From assembly GCF_037083825.1 (NCBI RefSeq), contig NZ_JBAPLU010000006.1, forward strand, positions 1-64,000: 64,000 nucleotides of DNA, read 5' to 3'. This stretch comes from Klenkia sesuvii (GTDB lineage Bacteria; Actinomycetota; Actinomycetes; Mycobacteriales; Geodermatophilaceae). Position 1 is the stretch's first letter. Every line of letters starts with the position of its first letter. The notes beneath the pieces were generated by a model. That model saw nothing but the letters and a program-made list of their open reading frames with translations, made no database searches and had not been told where the DNA came from. The position numbers and the translations under genes were made by a program. Positions 1 to 8,639 of this stretch are shown piece after piece.

Positions 1-1
1 G

Positions 2-103
2 TTGATGGCCGCCCGACTCACCGGCCGACACATCGAGCCCCAAGGCCCCATCGAGACCGAAGCCGCCCGCCGGCTGGCCGACGACCTCGACTCCGACAAG
101 TAG
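2..103 (+). CDS. C-terminal end of unknown protein (partial)
   Basis: The window opens inside a reading frame that ends at TAG 101-103; 33 codons are visible. The tail is hydrophilic and charged (ending in ARRLADDLDSDK), so it is probably cytoplasmic and not a membrane segment. G/C at third positions and the perfect hairpin 42 bases beyond the stop support a real gene end. Too little is visible to name a family, and the true start lies outside the window. Confidence 0.5.
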   Translation: MMAARLTGRHIEPQGPIETEAARRLADDLDSDK

Positions 104-144
104 CCGATCAATTACCCAACACCCTCTGAGGGCCGGGACAGCAC

Positions 145-178
145 GACGCCCGCACCTCCTCGGGAAGGTGCGGGCGTC
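145..178. terminator. Bidirectional hairpin between convergent genes
   Basis: Perfect 13-bp inverted repeat (GACGCCCGCACCT at 145-157, its complement at 166-178) with an 8-nt loop. It lies between the stop of the partial first gene and the stop of dctA on the other strand, the usual place for a shared intrinsic terminator. There is no clear U-tract, as is common in actinobacteria. Confidence 0.75.
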
Positions 179-194
179 GGCGTCCGGGGCGGGG

Positions 195-1604
195 TCAGCG
201 GGTGGCGGCCCCGGCGAACTCGCGGCGCTGGTCGCCGGCGTCCTCGACCGCGGGGGCGGCGTGACCGTCGTCGAGCATCGTGGTCTCGTCGAAGGGTCGC
301 TCGCCGGCCAGCACGGCCTTCATCTGCTCGCGGTCGAGCTCCTTGGTCCAGGTGGCCACCAGCATGCAGGCGATGGCGTTGCCCGAGAAGTTGGTGACCG
401 CGCGGGCCTCGCTCATGAACCGGTCGATGCCGACGATCAGGCCGACGCCGTCCAGCAGCTCGGGGCGGTGCGAGGACAGGCCGCCGGCCAGGGTGGCCAG
501 ACCGGCGCCGGAGACCCCGGCCGCACCCTTCGAGGCGACGACCATGAAGACCAGCAGGCCGATCTGCTCGGCCACGCTGAGCGGGTCACCCAGCGCCTCG
601 GCGATGAACAGCGAGGCCATGGTCAAGTAGATCGCGGTGCCGTCGAGGTTGAACGAGTACCCGGTCGGGACGACGATCCCGGCGACCGGCTTGCTGACGC
701 CGACGTGCTCCATCTTGGCGATCAGGCGGGGGAGCGCGGTCTCCGAGGACGACGACGAGACGATCAGCAGGTACTCGCGGCCCAGGTACTTCAGGAACGA
801 GAAGACGTTGATGCCGACGACGGCCCGCAGGATCGTGCCGAGGAAGAGGAAGACGAACAGCGCGCAGGTCAGGTAGAAGCCGAGCATCAGGATGCCGAGG
901 CTCTTCAGGGCCTGGACGCCGGTCGCGCCGACGACGGCGGCGATGGCGCCGAAGGCACCGATGGGGGCGACCCACATGATCATGGCGAGGATGCGGAAGA
1001 CCAGCTTCTGCAGGTGGCCGATGCCGGTCAGGATCGGCTGACCGGCCGTGCCCATGGCCTGCAGCGCGAAGCCGACCAGCAGCGCGACCAGCAGCGCCTG
1101 CAGCACCGAGCCGCTGGTCAGCGCGGAGACCAGGGTGGCCGGGATCAGCGAGAGCAGGAAGCCGGTGGTGCCCTCGGGGGCACCCTCGGCGGACTGGTCG
1201 ATCAGGTCCTGACCGGCGCCGCGCACCTCGTCGGTCAGCTGCAGGCCGTCACCCGGGTGCAGGACGTTGCCCACCAGCAGACCGATGAACAGGGCCACCG
1301 TCGACATCGCGATGAAGTAGCCCAGGGCCAGACCACCGATCCGGCCGACCTGCGCGGCCTTCCGGATGGCGCCTATGCCCAGCACGATCGTGCAGAAGAT
1401 GACCGGCGCGATGATCATCTTGATCAGGTTGACGAAGAGGGTGCCCAGCCACTTCAGCTCCTTGCCGAAGTCCGGGGCCACCAGACCGACCACGATGCCC
1501 GCGAGCACCGCGACGATCACCGCGATGTAGAGCCAGTGGGTCGTGTCGCGCTTCTTCTTCAGCGTCACCGGCGCGCTGCCGGGTGCGGGGGACGTCGATG
1601 CCAT
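195..1604 (-). CDS. dctA: Dicarboxylate/amino acid:cation symporter (DctA-like)
   Basis: A 469-aa inner-membrane secondary transporter of the DAACS family, which takes up C4-dicarboxylates or acidic amino acids with H+ or Na+. The sequence has about eight hydrophobic segments, the serine-rich loop motif SSSSSETALPR near residue 285, and the family signature SFNLDGTAIYL near residue 315. Length is normal for DctA (about 430-470). The start is an ATG preceded by TGGAG. It is transcribed away from a CitA/DcuS-type sensor kinase and its regulator, the arrangement that controls dicarboxylate uptake in many bacteria, so succinate, fumarate or malate is the likely substrate (inference). Glutamate or aspartate transport (GltP-like) is the main alternative. 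Confidence 0.9.
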   Translation of the reverse strand: MASTSPAPGSAPVTLKKKRDTTHWLYIAVIVAVLAGIVVGLVAPDFGKELKWLGTLFVNLIKMIIAPVIFCTIVLGIGAIRKAAQVGRIGGLALGYFIAMSTVALFIGLLVGNVLHPGDGLQLTDEVRGAGQDLIDQSAEGAPEGTTGFLLSLIPATLVSALTSGSVLQALLVALLVGFALQAMGTAGQPILTGIGHLQKLVFRILAMIMWVAPIGAFGAIAAVVGATGVQALKSLGILMLGFYLTCALFVFLFLGTILRAVVGINVFSFLKYLGREYLLIVSSSSSETALPRLIAKMEHVGVSKPVAGIVVPTGYSFNLDGTAIYLTMASLFIAEALGDPLSVAEQIGLLVFMVVASKGAAGVSGAGLATLAGGLSSHRPELLDGVGLIVGIDRFMSEARAVTNFSGNAIACMLVATWTKELDREQMKAVLAGERPFDETTMLDDGHAAPAVEDAGDQRREFAGAATR

Positions 1605-1654
1605 GACTGCTCCAGTGGAGTCCGGCGGAGCGGGGAGCTCCGGGCCGCCGGGGT

Positions 1655-1675
1655 GGCGACGGCACCACCGTCGCC
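1655..1675. promoter_or_regulatory. Palindrome in the dctA / sensor-kinase divergent promoter region
   Basis: GGCGACGG (1655-1662) and CCGTCGCC (1668-1675) form a perfect inverted repeat with a 5-nt spacer, between the dctA start and the first possible kinase start. It could be the operator of the response regulator encoded at 3328-4005; a leader hairpin is the alternative. Confidence 0.35.
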
Positions 1676-1681
1676 GGACGC

Positions 1682-3331
1682 GTGACCCCGGTCACCGTTG
1701 CGTTCATTGCGTGCACACTTCCCTGCGTGCGCATCCCTGCCGTGCTCGCCCGCAGCCGCCGCGAGCGCGGCAGCCTGGCCCGCCAGCTGCTGGCCCTGCA
1801 GGCGCTGGTGCTGCTCGTCGTGGTGGTCGCGCTGGGCTGGTTCGCCGTCGACCGGGCGCGGGGGGCCGTCGAGGACCGCGCCGCCAACCAGGCCCGCAGC
1901 ATCGCCGAGACGCTGGCGGACTCCCCGCTGGTGCGCACAGCCGTCGTGGGCGCCGACCCCACCGCCGAGCTGCAGCCCTACGTCGAGCAGGTGCGCGCCG
2001 ACACCGCGACCTCCTTCATCACCGTCCTGGCCCCCGACCGCACCCGGTTCACCCACCCCGACCCCGCCCAGATCGGCCGACCGTTCGTGGGCAACATCGC
2101 CCGCGCGCTCGCGGGCGAGACGTTCACCGAGACCTACACCGGCACCCTGGGCCCCTCGGTGCGGGCCGTGGCGCCGGTCTTCGCCACCGGCAGCAGCACC
2201 GACGTGGTGGCGCTGGTCAGCGTGGGCATCACGGTCTCGGCCATCGGCCACGACGTCACCGCGGCCCTGCCCGGCGTGCTCGGGGTGGCCGCTGCGGTCC
2301 TGGGCGTGGGCGCCCTGGGCAGCTGGCTGGTCAGCCGGCGGCTGCGGCGGCAGACGCACGGCCTGGGGGCCGCCCCCCTGGCCCGGATGCTCGAGTACTA
2401 CGACGCGGTGCTGCACGCCGTCCGCGAGGGTCTGCTGCTGCTCGACGGCGACCGCACGGTGCAGCTGGTCAACGACGAGGCCCGCCGGCTGCTCGACCTG
2501 CACGGCGACGTGACGGGGCGGCACGTCACCGAGCTGGGCCTGGACCCCGAGCTGACCGCAACCCTCGCCCAGCAGCAGCTGGCCGTGGACGAGGTGCACG
2601 TCAGCGGCAGCCGGGTGCTGGTGGTCAACCAGGCGCCGGCCACCTCGAGCGGGCGGTCGGTGGGCGCCGTGGTGACCCTGCGCGACCACACGGACCTGCA
2701 GGCGCTGACCGGGGAGCTGGACAGCGTGCGGGCCTTCGCCGAGTCGCTGCGCTCGCAGGCCCACGAGGCGGCGAACCGGCTGCACACCACCGTGTCCCTC
2801 GTGGAGCTGGGCCGCACCGAGGAGGCCGTGGAGTTCGCGACGTCGGAGCTGGCGGTCGCCCAGCGCCTCACTGACCGGGTGGTGGAGGCGGTCGAGGAGC
2901 CGGTGCTGGCCGCCCTCCTGCTGGGCAAGGCGGCCGCGGCCCACGAGCGCGGGGTGGCCCTGGAGATCGACCCCGGCACCTCGGTCGGCGTCACCGGCAT
3001 CCCGGGCGGTGACCTCGTCACGATCGTGGGCAACCTGCTGGACAACGCGATCGACGCCGCCCTGGCCGGTGACCCGCCGCGCGAGGTCCAGCTGGCGCTC
3101 TGGCAGGCCGACGGTCGTCTCGAGCTGCGCGTGGAGGACACCGGCCCGGGCGTCGAGGACCCCGAGCAGGCGTTCCGCCGGGGCTGGACCACCAAGGCCA
3201 CCGGGCAGGGCATCGGGCTCGCCCTGGTCGCCCAGGCCGTGGAGCGCAACGGCGGCACGGTGGCCGTGCGGTCCGGGCCGGGTGCGGAGTTCGCGGTCTC
3301 CCTCCCCGTGCGGACGGCGGTCCCCCGGTGA
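1682..3331 (+). CDS. CitA/DcuS-type sensor histidine kinase
   Basis: A membrane histidine kinase of up to 549 aa. Order of parts: first membrane helix at about residues 34-55, a periplasmic PDC/PAS-like sensor domain to about 190, a second helix near 196-222, a cytoplasmic PAS domain, a SpoOB-type phosphoacceptor region with His361 in AHEAANRLH, and a C-terminal HATPase with N box NLLDNAIDAA (about 452) and G box EDTGPG. The NRLH context is typical of the citrate/C4-dicarboxylate kinases CitA, DcuS and DctS. Beside dctA it probably senses external dicarboxylate. The first GTG (1682) sits before the signal-anchor; GTG 1727 is an equally plausible start. Its stop overlaps the regulator start by 4 nt. 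Confidence 0.88.
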   Translation: MTPVTVAFIACTLPCVRIPAVLARSRRERGSLARQLLALQALVLLVVVVALGWFAVDRARGAVEDRAANQARSIAETLADSPLVRTAVVGADPTAELQPYVEQVRADTATSFITVLAPDRTRFTHPDPAQIGRPFVGNIARALAGETFTETYTGTLGPSVRAVAPVFATGSSTDVVALVSVGITVSAIGHDVTAALPGVLGVAAAVLGVGALGSWLVSRRLRRQTHGLGAAPLARMLEYYDAVLHAVREGLLLLDGDRTVQLVNDEARRLLDLHGDVTGRHVTELGLDPELTATLAQQQLAVDEVHVSGSRVLVVNQAPATSSGRSVGAVVTLRDHTDLQALTGELDSVRAFAESLRSQAHEAANRLHTTVSLVELGRTEEAVEFATSELAVAQRLTDRVVEAVEEPVLAALLLGKAAAAHERGVALEIDPGTSVGVTGIPGGDLVTIVGNLLDNAIDAALAGDPPREVQLALWQADGRLELRVEDTGPGVEDPEQAFRRGWTTKATGQGIGLALVAQAVERNGGTVAVRSGPGAEFAVSLPVRTAVPR

Positions 3332-4005
3332 CCGACCTGCGGGTCCTGGTGGTCGAGGACGAGGCCATCGCCGGCGAGGCGCACCGCGCCCACGTCGACC
3401 GGGTGGGAGGTTTCACGTGCATCGCGGTCGCCGGCACCGGCCGCGCGGCGTGGGAGGCGCTCGGCCGGCACGAGGTCGACCTGGTGCTGCTGGACATGAA
3501 CCTGCCCGACACCCACGGCACCGAGCTGCTGCGCCGGCTGCGGGCCGCCGGCCGGGACGTCGACGTCCTGGCGGTGACCTCGGCGCGCGAGCTGGCCACC
3601 GTGCGGGCCGCGGCCGCGCACGGGGTGGTCGGCTACCTGCTCAAGCCCTTCACCGGTGCCGCCCTGCGCGACCGGCTGGTCGCCTACGCCGAGCACCGGG
3701 CGCAGCTGCGCGGCGAGGGCGACGTCGCGGGGCAGGACGCCGTCGACCGGGCGCTGGAGAACCTGCGCCCCACCCGGCCCGCCCTGCTGCCCAAGGGCAT
3801 GGGGCGCGAGACCCTGGACGCGGTGGTCGCCGTCGTCCGCACGGGCGACGGGGTGAGCGCCGCGGAGGTCGGGCGAGCGATCGGCGCCTCGCGGATCACC
3901 GCACGGCGCTACCTGGAGCACCTGGCCGACACCGGCCTGGTCGCCCGCCAGCCGCGCTACGGCGGCGCCGGGCGACCCGAGCTGGAGTACCGCTGGCAGG
4001 CCTGA
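3328..4005 (+). CDS. CitB/DcuR-family response regulator
   Basis: A 225-aa response regulator translationally coupled (GTGA overlap) to the upstream kinase. The receiver domain (residues 1-120) shows the acidic pair in VVEDE, the phosphoacceptor Asp56 in LLDMNLPD, the switch Thr/Ser in VTSARE and the conserved Lys in LLKPF. The C-terminal part carries a winged-helix-like HTH (SAAEVGRAIGASRITARRYL) as in DcuR, CitB and DpiA. It probably binds the dctA/kinase intergenic region and activates dctA; the 1655-1675 palindrome is a candidate site. It converges on the MMPL gene with only 14 bases between stops. Confidence 0.9.
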   Translation: MTDLRVLVVEDEAIAGEAHRAHVDRVGGFTCIAVAGTGRAAWEALGRHEVDLVLLDMNLPDTHGTELLRRLRAAGRDVDVLAVTSARELATVRAAAAHGVVGYLLKPFTGAALRDRLVAYAEHRAQLRGEGDVAGQDAVDRALENLRPTRPALLPKGMGRETLDAVVAVVRTGDGVSAAEVGRAIGASRITARRYLEHLADTGLVARQPRYGGAGRPELEYRWQA

Positions 4006-4019
4006 GCCCGCTCGCCGGG

Positions 4020-6197
4020 TCAGCTGGCCGCCGGCGCGACCTGCCGCTCCCGGGACGGGTCCGCCGCGGCCAGCCGGCTCGGCCACCAGGTGCGCCGGCC
4101 CAGCCGGAGGACGACGGCCGGCACCAGCAGCGACCGGACGACGAAGGTGTCCAGCAGCACCCCGAACGCGACCAGGAACGCGATCTGCAGCAGGAACAGG
4201 ATCGGCAGCACGCCCAGCGCGGCGAAGGTCGCGGCCAGCACGATCCCGGCGCTGGTGATGACGCCGCCGGTGACCGCCAGGCCGGTGAGCACCCCGGCCC
4301 GGGTGCCCTGGTGCGCCGCCTCCTCCCGCACCCGGGTCATCAGGAAGATCGAGTAGTCGATCCCCAGCGCGACCAGGAAGACGAAGGCGTACAGCGGCAC
4401 GGTGGGGTCACCACCGGGCAGGTCGAGGACGTGGTCGAAGACCAGTGCCGCGGCGCCCAGGGTGGCGGCGAACGAGAGGACGTTGCACAGCAGCAGCACC
4501 AGCGGCGCGACCAGCGAGCGCAGCAGCAGGGCCAGGACGACGAACACCACCAGCAGGATCACCGGGATGATCCGGTCCCGGTCCGCGGTGGAGATCTCCT
4601 GGACGTCCAGCGCCTGGGCCGTCGTCCCGCCCACGAGCACGTCGGGCGAGACGGCGTCGAGGTCGGTGCGCAGCGCGGCGACGGCGTCCTCGGCGGCGGG
4701 GGAGTCGGCCGGGTCGGCGAGGGTGACCTGCAGCTGCACGAGGCCGTCGACCACGCGCGGCCGGCCGGCGTCGTCCGGGGTCGGGGTCACCGACGACACG
4801 CCGGCGGCGTCCTGCACCGCCGTGGTGACCGCGTCCAGGTCGGCCTCGGGCGCGACGACGAGGGTGGGCGAGCCGGAGCCGGCGGGGAAGTGCCGGGCCA
4901 GGGCCTCCCCACCCACGACGGACTCCACCCGGTCGAGGAAGGTGTCGCTCTGCGCGACGCCGTCGGCGGGCAGGGTGGGCGCGAAGGCGGCCAGCACCAG
5001 CAGGGACAGCGCGCTCAGCACCCCGACCGCGACCGGACGACGACCGACGAGCCGGGACACCCGTGCCCACACCCCGGTGGACTCCGGCCCGGGCGAGCCC
5101 ACGTGCGGCACCGCCGGCCAGAAGACCCAGCGGCCGTGCTCACCGGCCGACGTCCGACCGGGCAGCACCAGGAGCGCGGGCAGGAAGGTGAGCGCGGCCA
5201 GCACCGCGGCGACGATGCCGACCGAGGTGACCGGGCCCAGCCCGCGGGTCGGCCCGATGTCGGCGAGCAGCAGGCACAGCAGGCCGAGGACGACGGTCGC
5301 GGCGCTGGCCAGCACCGGCTCCAGCGTCTGCCGCCAGGCGCGGCGCATCGCGGCGTAGCGGTCGTCGTGCCGGCGCAGCTCCTCGCGGTAGCGGGCCACC
5401 AGCAGCAGGGAGTAGTCGGTGGCCGCCCCGACCACGAGGATGGACAGGATGCCCTGGCCCTGGCCGTCGAGGGTCACGACGCCCGCGTCGGCGAGCAGGT
5501 ACACCACCAGGCTCGCGGTGGTGAGGGCGAGACCTGCGGTGAGCAGCACGAAGAACGGCAGCACCGGTGAGCGGTAGACCACCAGCAGGATGACCAGGAC
5601 GGCGATGCCGGCCACCAGCAGCAGGGTGCCGTCGATGCCGCCGAAGGCGCTCACCAGGTCGGCGGTGGTCGCCGCGGGCCCGGCGACGTAGACCGTCGCC
5701 CCGGCCAGCTGCGGCTCGGCCGCGCGGATCTCCTCGACCGCCGTGGTGATGGGGCTCTCGCCGTCGGGCAGCTGGGCGGAGAGCTCGCCGGCGTCGAAGG
5801 AGACCAGGGCCAGGGCGGCCAGGCCGTCCGCACTGGGGAGGACGGGGATCTCGCCCGGAACGAGGTAGTCGGCGACCGTGCGACCGGGGGCGACCTCGAT
5901 GCCCGGGACCGACTGCGCGAACTCGCTGAACGCGGCCAGCTGGGCCCGGGTCAGCGGCGTGCCGGACTCGACGAGCAGGAAGGCCGGGAACGCGTCGGAG
6001 TCGCTGAAGCCGGCGGACAGCTCGGCCACCCGCTGGGACTCGGCCGACCCGGGCAGGAACTCGCTCTGGTCGTTGGACTGGACCTCGGAGAGCTTGCCGC
6101 TGAACGGGCCGGCGACGGCGGACAGGGCCAGCCACCCCACGACCAGCAGGGCGGGCAGCAGCCACCGGAGGCGGCGGGTGGGGGCGGTCTCGGGCAC
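4020..6197 (-). CDS. MMPL-family (RND superfamily) exporter
   Basis: A 725-aa membrane exporter with the classic duplicated layout: an N-terminal helix, a large extracytoplasmic domain, five to six helices, then a second copy. The MMPL motifs appear as AATDYSLLLVARYREEL in the first half and GIDYSIFLMTRVREE in the second; the Asp-Tyr pairs are those used for proton relay in MmpL3-like pumps. The reading frame is open further upstream but would run through the marR gene and operator. GTG 6197 has AGGAG seven bases ahead and starts right before the first helix, so I chose it. Substrates of this family are lipids, hydrophobic toxins or dyes. The divergent MarR gene and palindromic operator suggest repression released by a small hydrophobic molecule. 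Confidence 0.88.
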   Translation of the reverse strand: MPETAPTRRLRWLLPALLVVGWLALSAVAGPFSGKLSEVQSNDQSEFLPGSAESQRVAELSAGFSDSDAFPAFLLVESGTPLTRAQLAAFSEFAQSVPGIEVAPGRTVADYLVPGEIPVLPSADGLAALALVSFDAGELSAQLPDGESPITTAVEEIRAAEPQLAGATVYVAGPAATTADLVSAFGGIDGTLLLVAGIAVLVILLVVYRSPVLPFFVLLTAGLALTTASLVVYLLADAGVVTLDGQGQGILSILVVGAATDYSLLLVARYREELRRHDDRYAAMRRAWRQTLEPVLASAATVVLGLLCLLLADIGPTRGLGPVTSVGIVAAVLAALTFLPALLVLPGRTSAGEHGRWVFWPAVPHVGSPGPESTGVWARVSRLVGRRPVAVGVLSALSLLVLAAFAPTLPADGVAQSDTFLDRVESVVGGEALARHFPAGSGSPTLVVAPEADLDAVTTAVQDAAGVSSVTPTPDDAGRPRVVDGLVQLQVTLADPADSPAAEDAVAALRTDLDAVSPDVLVGGTTAQALDVQEISTADRDRIIPVILLVVFVVLALLLRSLVAPLVLLLCNVLSFAATLGAAALVFDHVLDLPGGDPTVPLYAFVFLVALGIDYSIFLMTRVREEAAHQGTRAGVLTGLAVTGGVITSAGIVLAATFAALGVLPILFLLQIAFLVAFGVLLDTFVVRSLLVPAVVLRLGRRTWWPSRLAAADPSRERQVAPAAS

Positions 6198-6217
6198 GGT
6201 CAGCTCCTGGGCGGCAC

Positions 6218-6269
6218 AATGGTCAGCCTGCTGAGGGAACGTAGCAGGACCATCAGCAGGCTGACCATT
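6218..6269. promoter_or_regulatory. Double-palindrome MarR operator
   Basis: A 16-bp perfect inverted repeat (AATGGTCAGCCTGCTG at 6218-6233, complement at 6254-6269). Each arm contains its own 12-bp palindrome of the form TCAGCNNGCTGA (6223-6234 and 6253-6264), whose centres lie exactly 30 bp apart, about three helical turns. It fills the gap between the MMPL start (6197) and the marR start (6289). Two MarR dimers on one face of the helix are the natural reading. Confidence 0.75.
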
Positions 6270-6288
6270 CGACGGGGGAGGTGTTCGC

Positions 6289-6729
6289 GTGTCGTCCGAC
6301 ATGTCCGGCTGGGCCACCGGGCGCCTGCTGTCCACCGCGGCGCGGCTGGCCGAGCACGCCTGGGACGCCCACCTGGCCCGGTGGGACCTCAACCACGCCG
6401 GCTTCGCCGTCCTGCACCTGCTCGGGGGTGCCCCGCGGTCCCAGCGCGAGCTCGCCCAGGCCGTGCAGGTCGAGGACCAGACCATGAGCCGGGTGCTGGA
6501 CCGCCTCGAGCGGCACGGGCACGTCTGCCGGGCCCGCTCGACCACCGACCGGCGCCGGGTCGAGGTGTCGCTGACCCGGGCCGGGCGCACCGCGCTGGAG
6601 GAGGCCTCCGCCGACGACGCCGCCGAGGCGCTGCTCGGTGCCGCCGCCGGTGACCTCCCCGCCCTGCGGGCCCAGCTCATCGGGATGATCGGCGACCTCT
6701 CCGCGCGACGGTGGACGCCGTCCGGCTGA
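6289..6729 (+). CDS. MarR-family transcriptional regulator
   Basis: A 146-aa winged-helix protein of normal MarR length. The recognition region reads GAPRSQRELAQAVQVEDQTMSR, split here around residues 48-70, followed by the wing DRLERHGHVCRARSTTDRRR, where the Asp-Arg of the wing is conserved. The start is GTG 6289 with a GGGGGAG ribosome site eight bases upstream; ATG 6301 is also possible. It is divergent from the MMPL exporter across a double palindrome, so it very likely represses both that pump and itself. No cysteine-based redox switch is apparent beyond a single Cys in the wing. Confidence 0.88.
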   Translation: MSSDMSGWATGRLLSTAARLAEHAWDAHLARWDLNHAGFAVLHLLGGAPRSQRELAQAVQVEDQTMSRVLDRLERHGHVCRARSTTDRRRVEVSLTRAGRTALEEASADDAAEALLGAAAGDLPALRAQLIGMIGDLSARRWTPSG

Positions 6730-6755
6730 GACCGCGCAGCCGTCCGGCTGAGACC
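6717..6755 (+). repeat. 17-nt direct repeat at the marR stop codon
   Basis: GCCGTCCGGCTGAGACC occurs at 6717-6733, where it contains the marR stop, and again at 6739-6755. The copies are 22 bp apart and perfect. A short tandem duplication has copied the end of marR into the leader of the amylosucrase gene. It has no evident function. Confidence 0.7.
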
Positions 6756-6763
6756 ATGCACCG

Positions 6764-8638
6764 GTGCCGACCCCCGACGCCGTCCTCGCCGACCTCCCGG
6801 CGCACCGTCGCGAGCTGTTCGGGGCCCGCGTCGAACGGTGGCTGCCCGACCTGCTGGCGGGCCTGGCGCCGCTGTACGCCGACCCGGCCGCCGTCGCCGA
6901 CCGGCTGCTGCTGCAGGCCGCGCGCGCCTTCGCCGTCCGCGAGGACGAGCTGCACGCCCTGGACCTGCGCCGCTCGCTGGCGCCGGACTGGTTCCAGCGC
7001 GCCGACGTCCTGGGCTACGCGGCCTACGCCGACCGGTTCGCGGGTGACCTGGCAGCCGTGGCCGCCCGGGTGCCCTACCTGGAGTCCCTCGGGGTCACCT
7101 ACCTGCACCTCATGCCGCTGCTCACGCCCGGTCCGCCGCCCAACGACGGCGGATACGCGGTGGCCGACCACGGCTCGGTCCGCCCCGACCTGGGCACGAT
7201 GGACGACCTGGCTGCACTGACCCGCACCCTGCGCGGCCGGGGCATCAGCCTCTGCCTCGACCTCGTGCTCAACCACGTCGCCGACACCCACGCCTGGGCC
7301 CGCGCGGCCCGCGCCGGCGACCCGGTCAAGCGGGCCTACTTCCGGGTCTTCCCCGACCGCACCGGGCCCGACGCGTGGGAGGCGACGCTGCCCGAGGTCT
7401 TCCCCGACCTCGCGCCGGGCAACTTCACCTGGGACGACGACCTCGACGGCTGGGTCTGGACGACGTTCAACAGCTACCAGTGGGACGTCGACTGGGCCAA
7501 CCCCGACGTGTTCTGCGAGTACGCCCAGGTCGTGCTCGACCTGGCCAACCGCGGGGTCGAGGTGCTGCGGCTGGACGCCATCGCCTTCACCTGGAAGCGG
7601 CTGGGCACCGCCTGCCAGAACCAGCCCGAGGTGCACGCCCTCACCCAGGCGCTGCGCACCCTCGCCCGGATCGCCTGCCCGGCCGTGCTGTTCAAGGCCG
7701 AGGCGATCGTCGGCCCGCGCGACCTCGTGGCCTACCTCGGCGCCGACGGCACCGGCGAGCACTGGGGCAAGGTCAGCGACCTGGCCTACCACAACGGGCT
7801 CATGGTGCAGGTCTGGTCCATGCTGGCCGCGCGGGACGCCGTCCTGGGCTCCCACGCCCTGCAGCAGCTGCCGGTCCCGCCCTCGACCACGGCGTGGATC
7901 ACCTACGTCCGCTGCCACGACGACATCGGCTGGGCGATCGACGACGGCGACGCCGCCGCGGTCGGGCTCGACGGGTGGGCGCACCGGCGGTTCCTGTCCG
8001 ACTGGTACTCCGGCGACTTCCCCGGCTCGTGGGCCCGCGGCCTGGTGTTCGGGGAGAACGAGGCCACCGGCGACCGGCGCATCTCCGGGACGGCGGCCGC
8101 CCTCGCCGGCATCGGCACCTGGGACCCGCAGGCCGTGGCCCGCGTGCTGCTCGCCCACGCCGTGGTGTTCGGCTTCGGCGGCATCCCCGTGCTGTGGTCC
8201 GGTGACGAGCTGGGGCTGGGCAACGACCCGCACTGGGCCGAGGAGCCCGGGCACGCGGCGGACAACCGGTGGGCCCACCGCCCCCGCCTGACCTGGGGCG
8301 ACGACGACCGGCCGGTGCCCGACTCCCCGGCCGTCGTCGAGGGCATCGCCGCGCTGACCCGGGCCCGCGCCTCGCTGCCCCAGCTGCACGCGTCGGTGCC
8401 CGCGCGGGTGCTCGACCCGCGCGACCCCGCCGTCCTGCTGGTGGCCCGGGACCACCCGCTGGGCACCGTGCTGGGTGCCTACAACGTCGCCCCCGAGCCG
8501 CGGCACGTCCCGCTGCAGGTGCTCCGCGACCTGGGCCTGGACCCGGCCCGGGTGGTCGACCATCTGACCGGGCAGCCCCCGCACCTGGCCGAGGACGCCG
8601 TGCAGCTGGCCGCCTACCAGGCGGTGTGGCTGCGCTGA
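6764..8638 (+). CDS. Amylosucrase (GH13 subfamily 4)
   Basis: A 624-aa glucansucrase predicted to build alpha-1,4-glucan from sucrose, releasing fructose. After an all-helical N-terminal domain (about 1-90) comes a GH13 barrel. It contains the glycine-rich NDGGYAV loop, DLVLNHV, the nucleophile Asp271 in RLDAIAFTWKRLGT, the acid/base Glu313 in FKAEAIV and the transition-state Asp386 in CHDDIGW. The order and spacing match amylosucrase rather than amylase (Asp286, Glu328 and Asp393 in the Neisseria enzyme). There is no signal peptide, so it is cytoplasmic. Length is normal (about 630). The start is GTG 6764. It converges on the next gene with one base between stop codons. A sucrose hydrolase of the same subfamily is the alternative. 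Confidence 0.9.
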   Translation: MPTPDAVLADLPAHRRELFGARVERWLPDLLAGLAPLYADPAAVADRLLLQAARAFAVREDELHALDLRRSLAPDWFQRADVLGYAAYADRFAGDLAAVAARVPYLESLGVTYLHLMPLLTPGPPPNDGGYAVADHGSVRPDLGTMDDLAALTRTLRGRGISLCLDLVLNHVADTHAWARAARAGDPVKRAYFRVFPDRTGPDAWEATLPEVFPDLAPGNFTWDDDLDGWVWTTFNSYQWDVDWANPDVFCEYAQVVLDLANRGVEVLRLDAIAFTWKRLGTACQNQPEVHALTQALRTLARIACPAVLFKAEAIVGPRDLVAYLGADGTGEHWGKVSDLAYHNGLMVQVWSMLAARDAVLGSHALQQLPVPPSTTAWITYVRCHDDIGWAIDDGDAAAVGLDGWAHRRFLSDWYSGDFPGSWARGLVFGENEATGDRRISGTAAALAGIGTWDPQAVARVLLAHAVVFGFGGIPVLWSGDELGLGNDPHWAEEPGHAADNRWAHRPRLTWGDDDRPVPDSPAVVEGIAALTRARASLPQLHASVPARVLDPRDPAVLLVARDHPLGTVLGAYNVAPEPRHVPLQVLRDLGLDPARVVDHLTGQPPHLAEDAVQLAAYQAVWLR

Positions 8639-8639
8639 G

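Noticed and set aside
3410..3423. Further parS-like site GTTTCACGTGCATC in the response-regulator gene
   Set aside because: The left half fits classical parS but the right half has several mismatches; likely chance.
6198..6761. N-terminal extension of the MMPL gene
   Set aside because: It would run antisense through marR and the operator; the AGGAG-preceded GTG at 6197 is a far better start.
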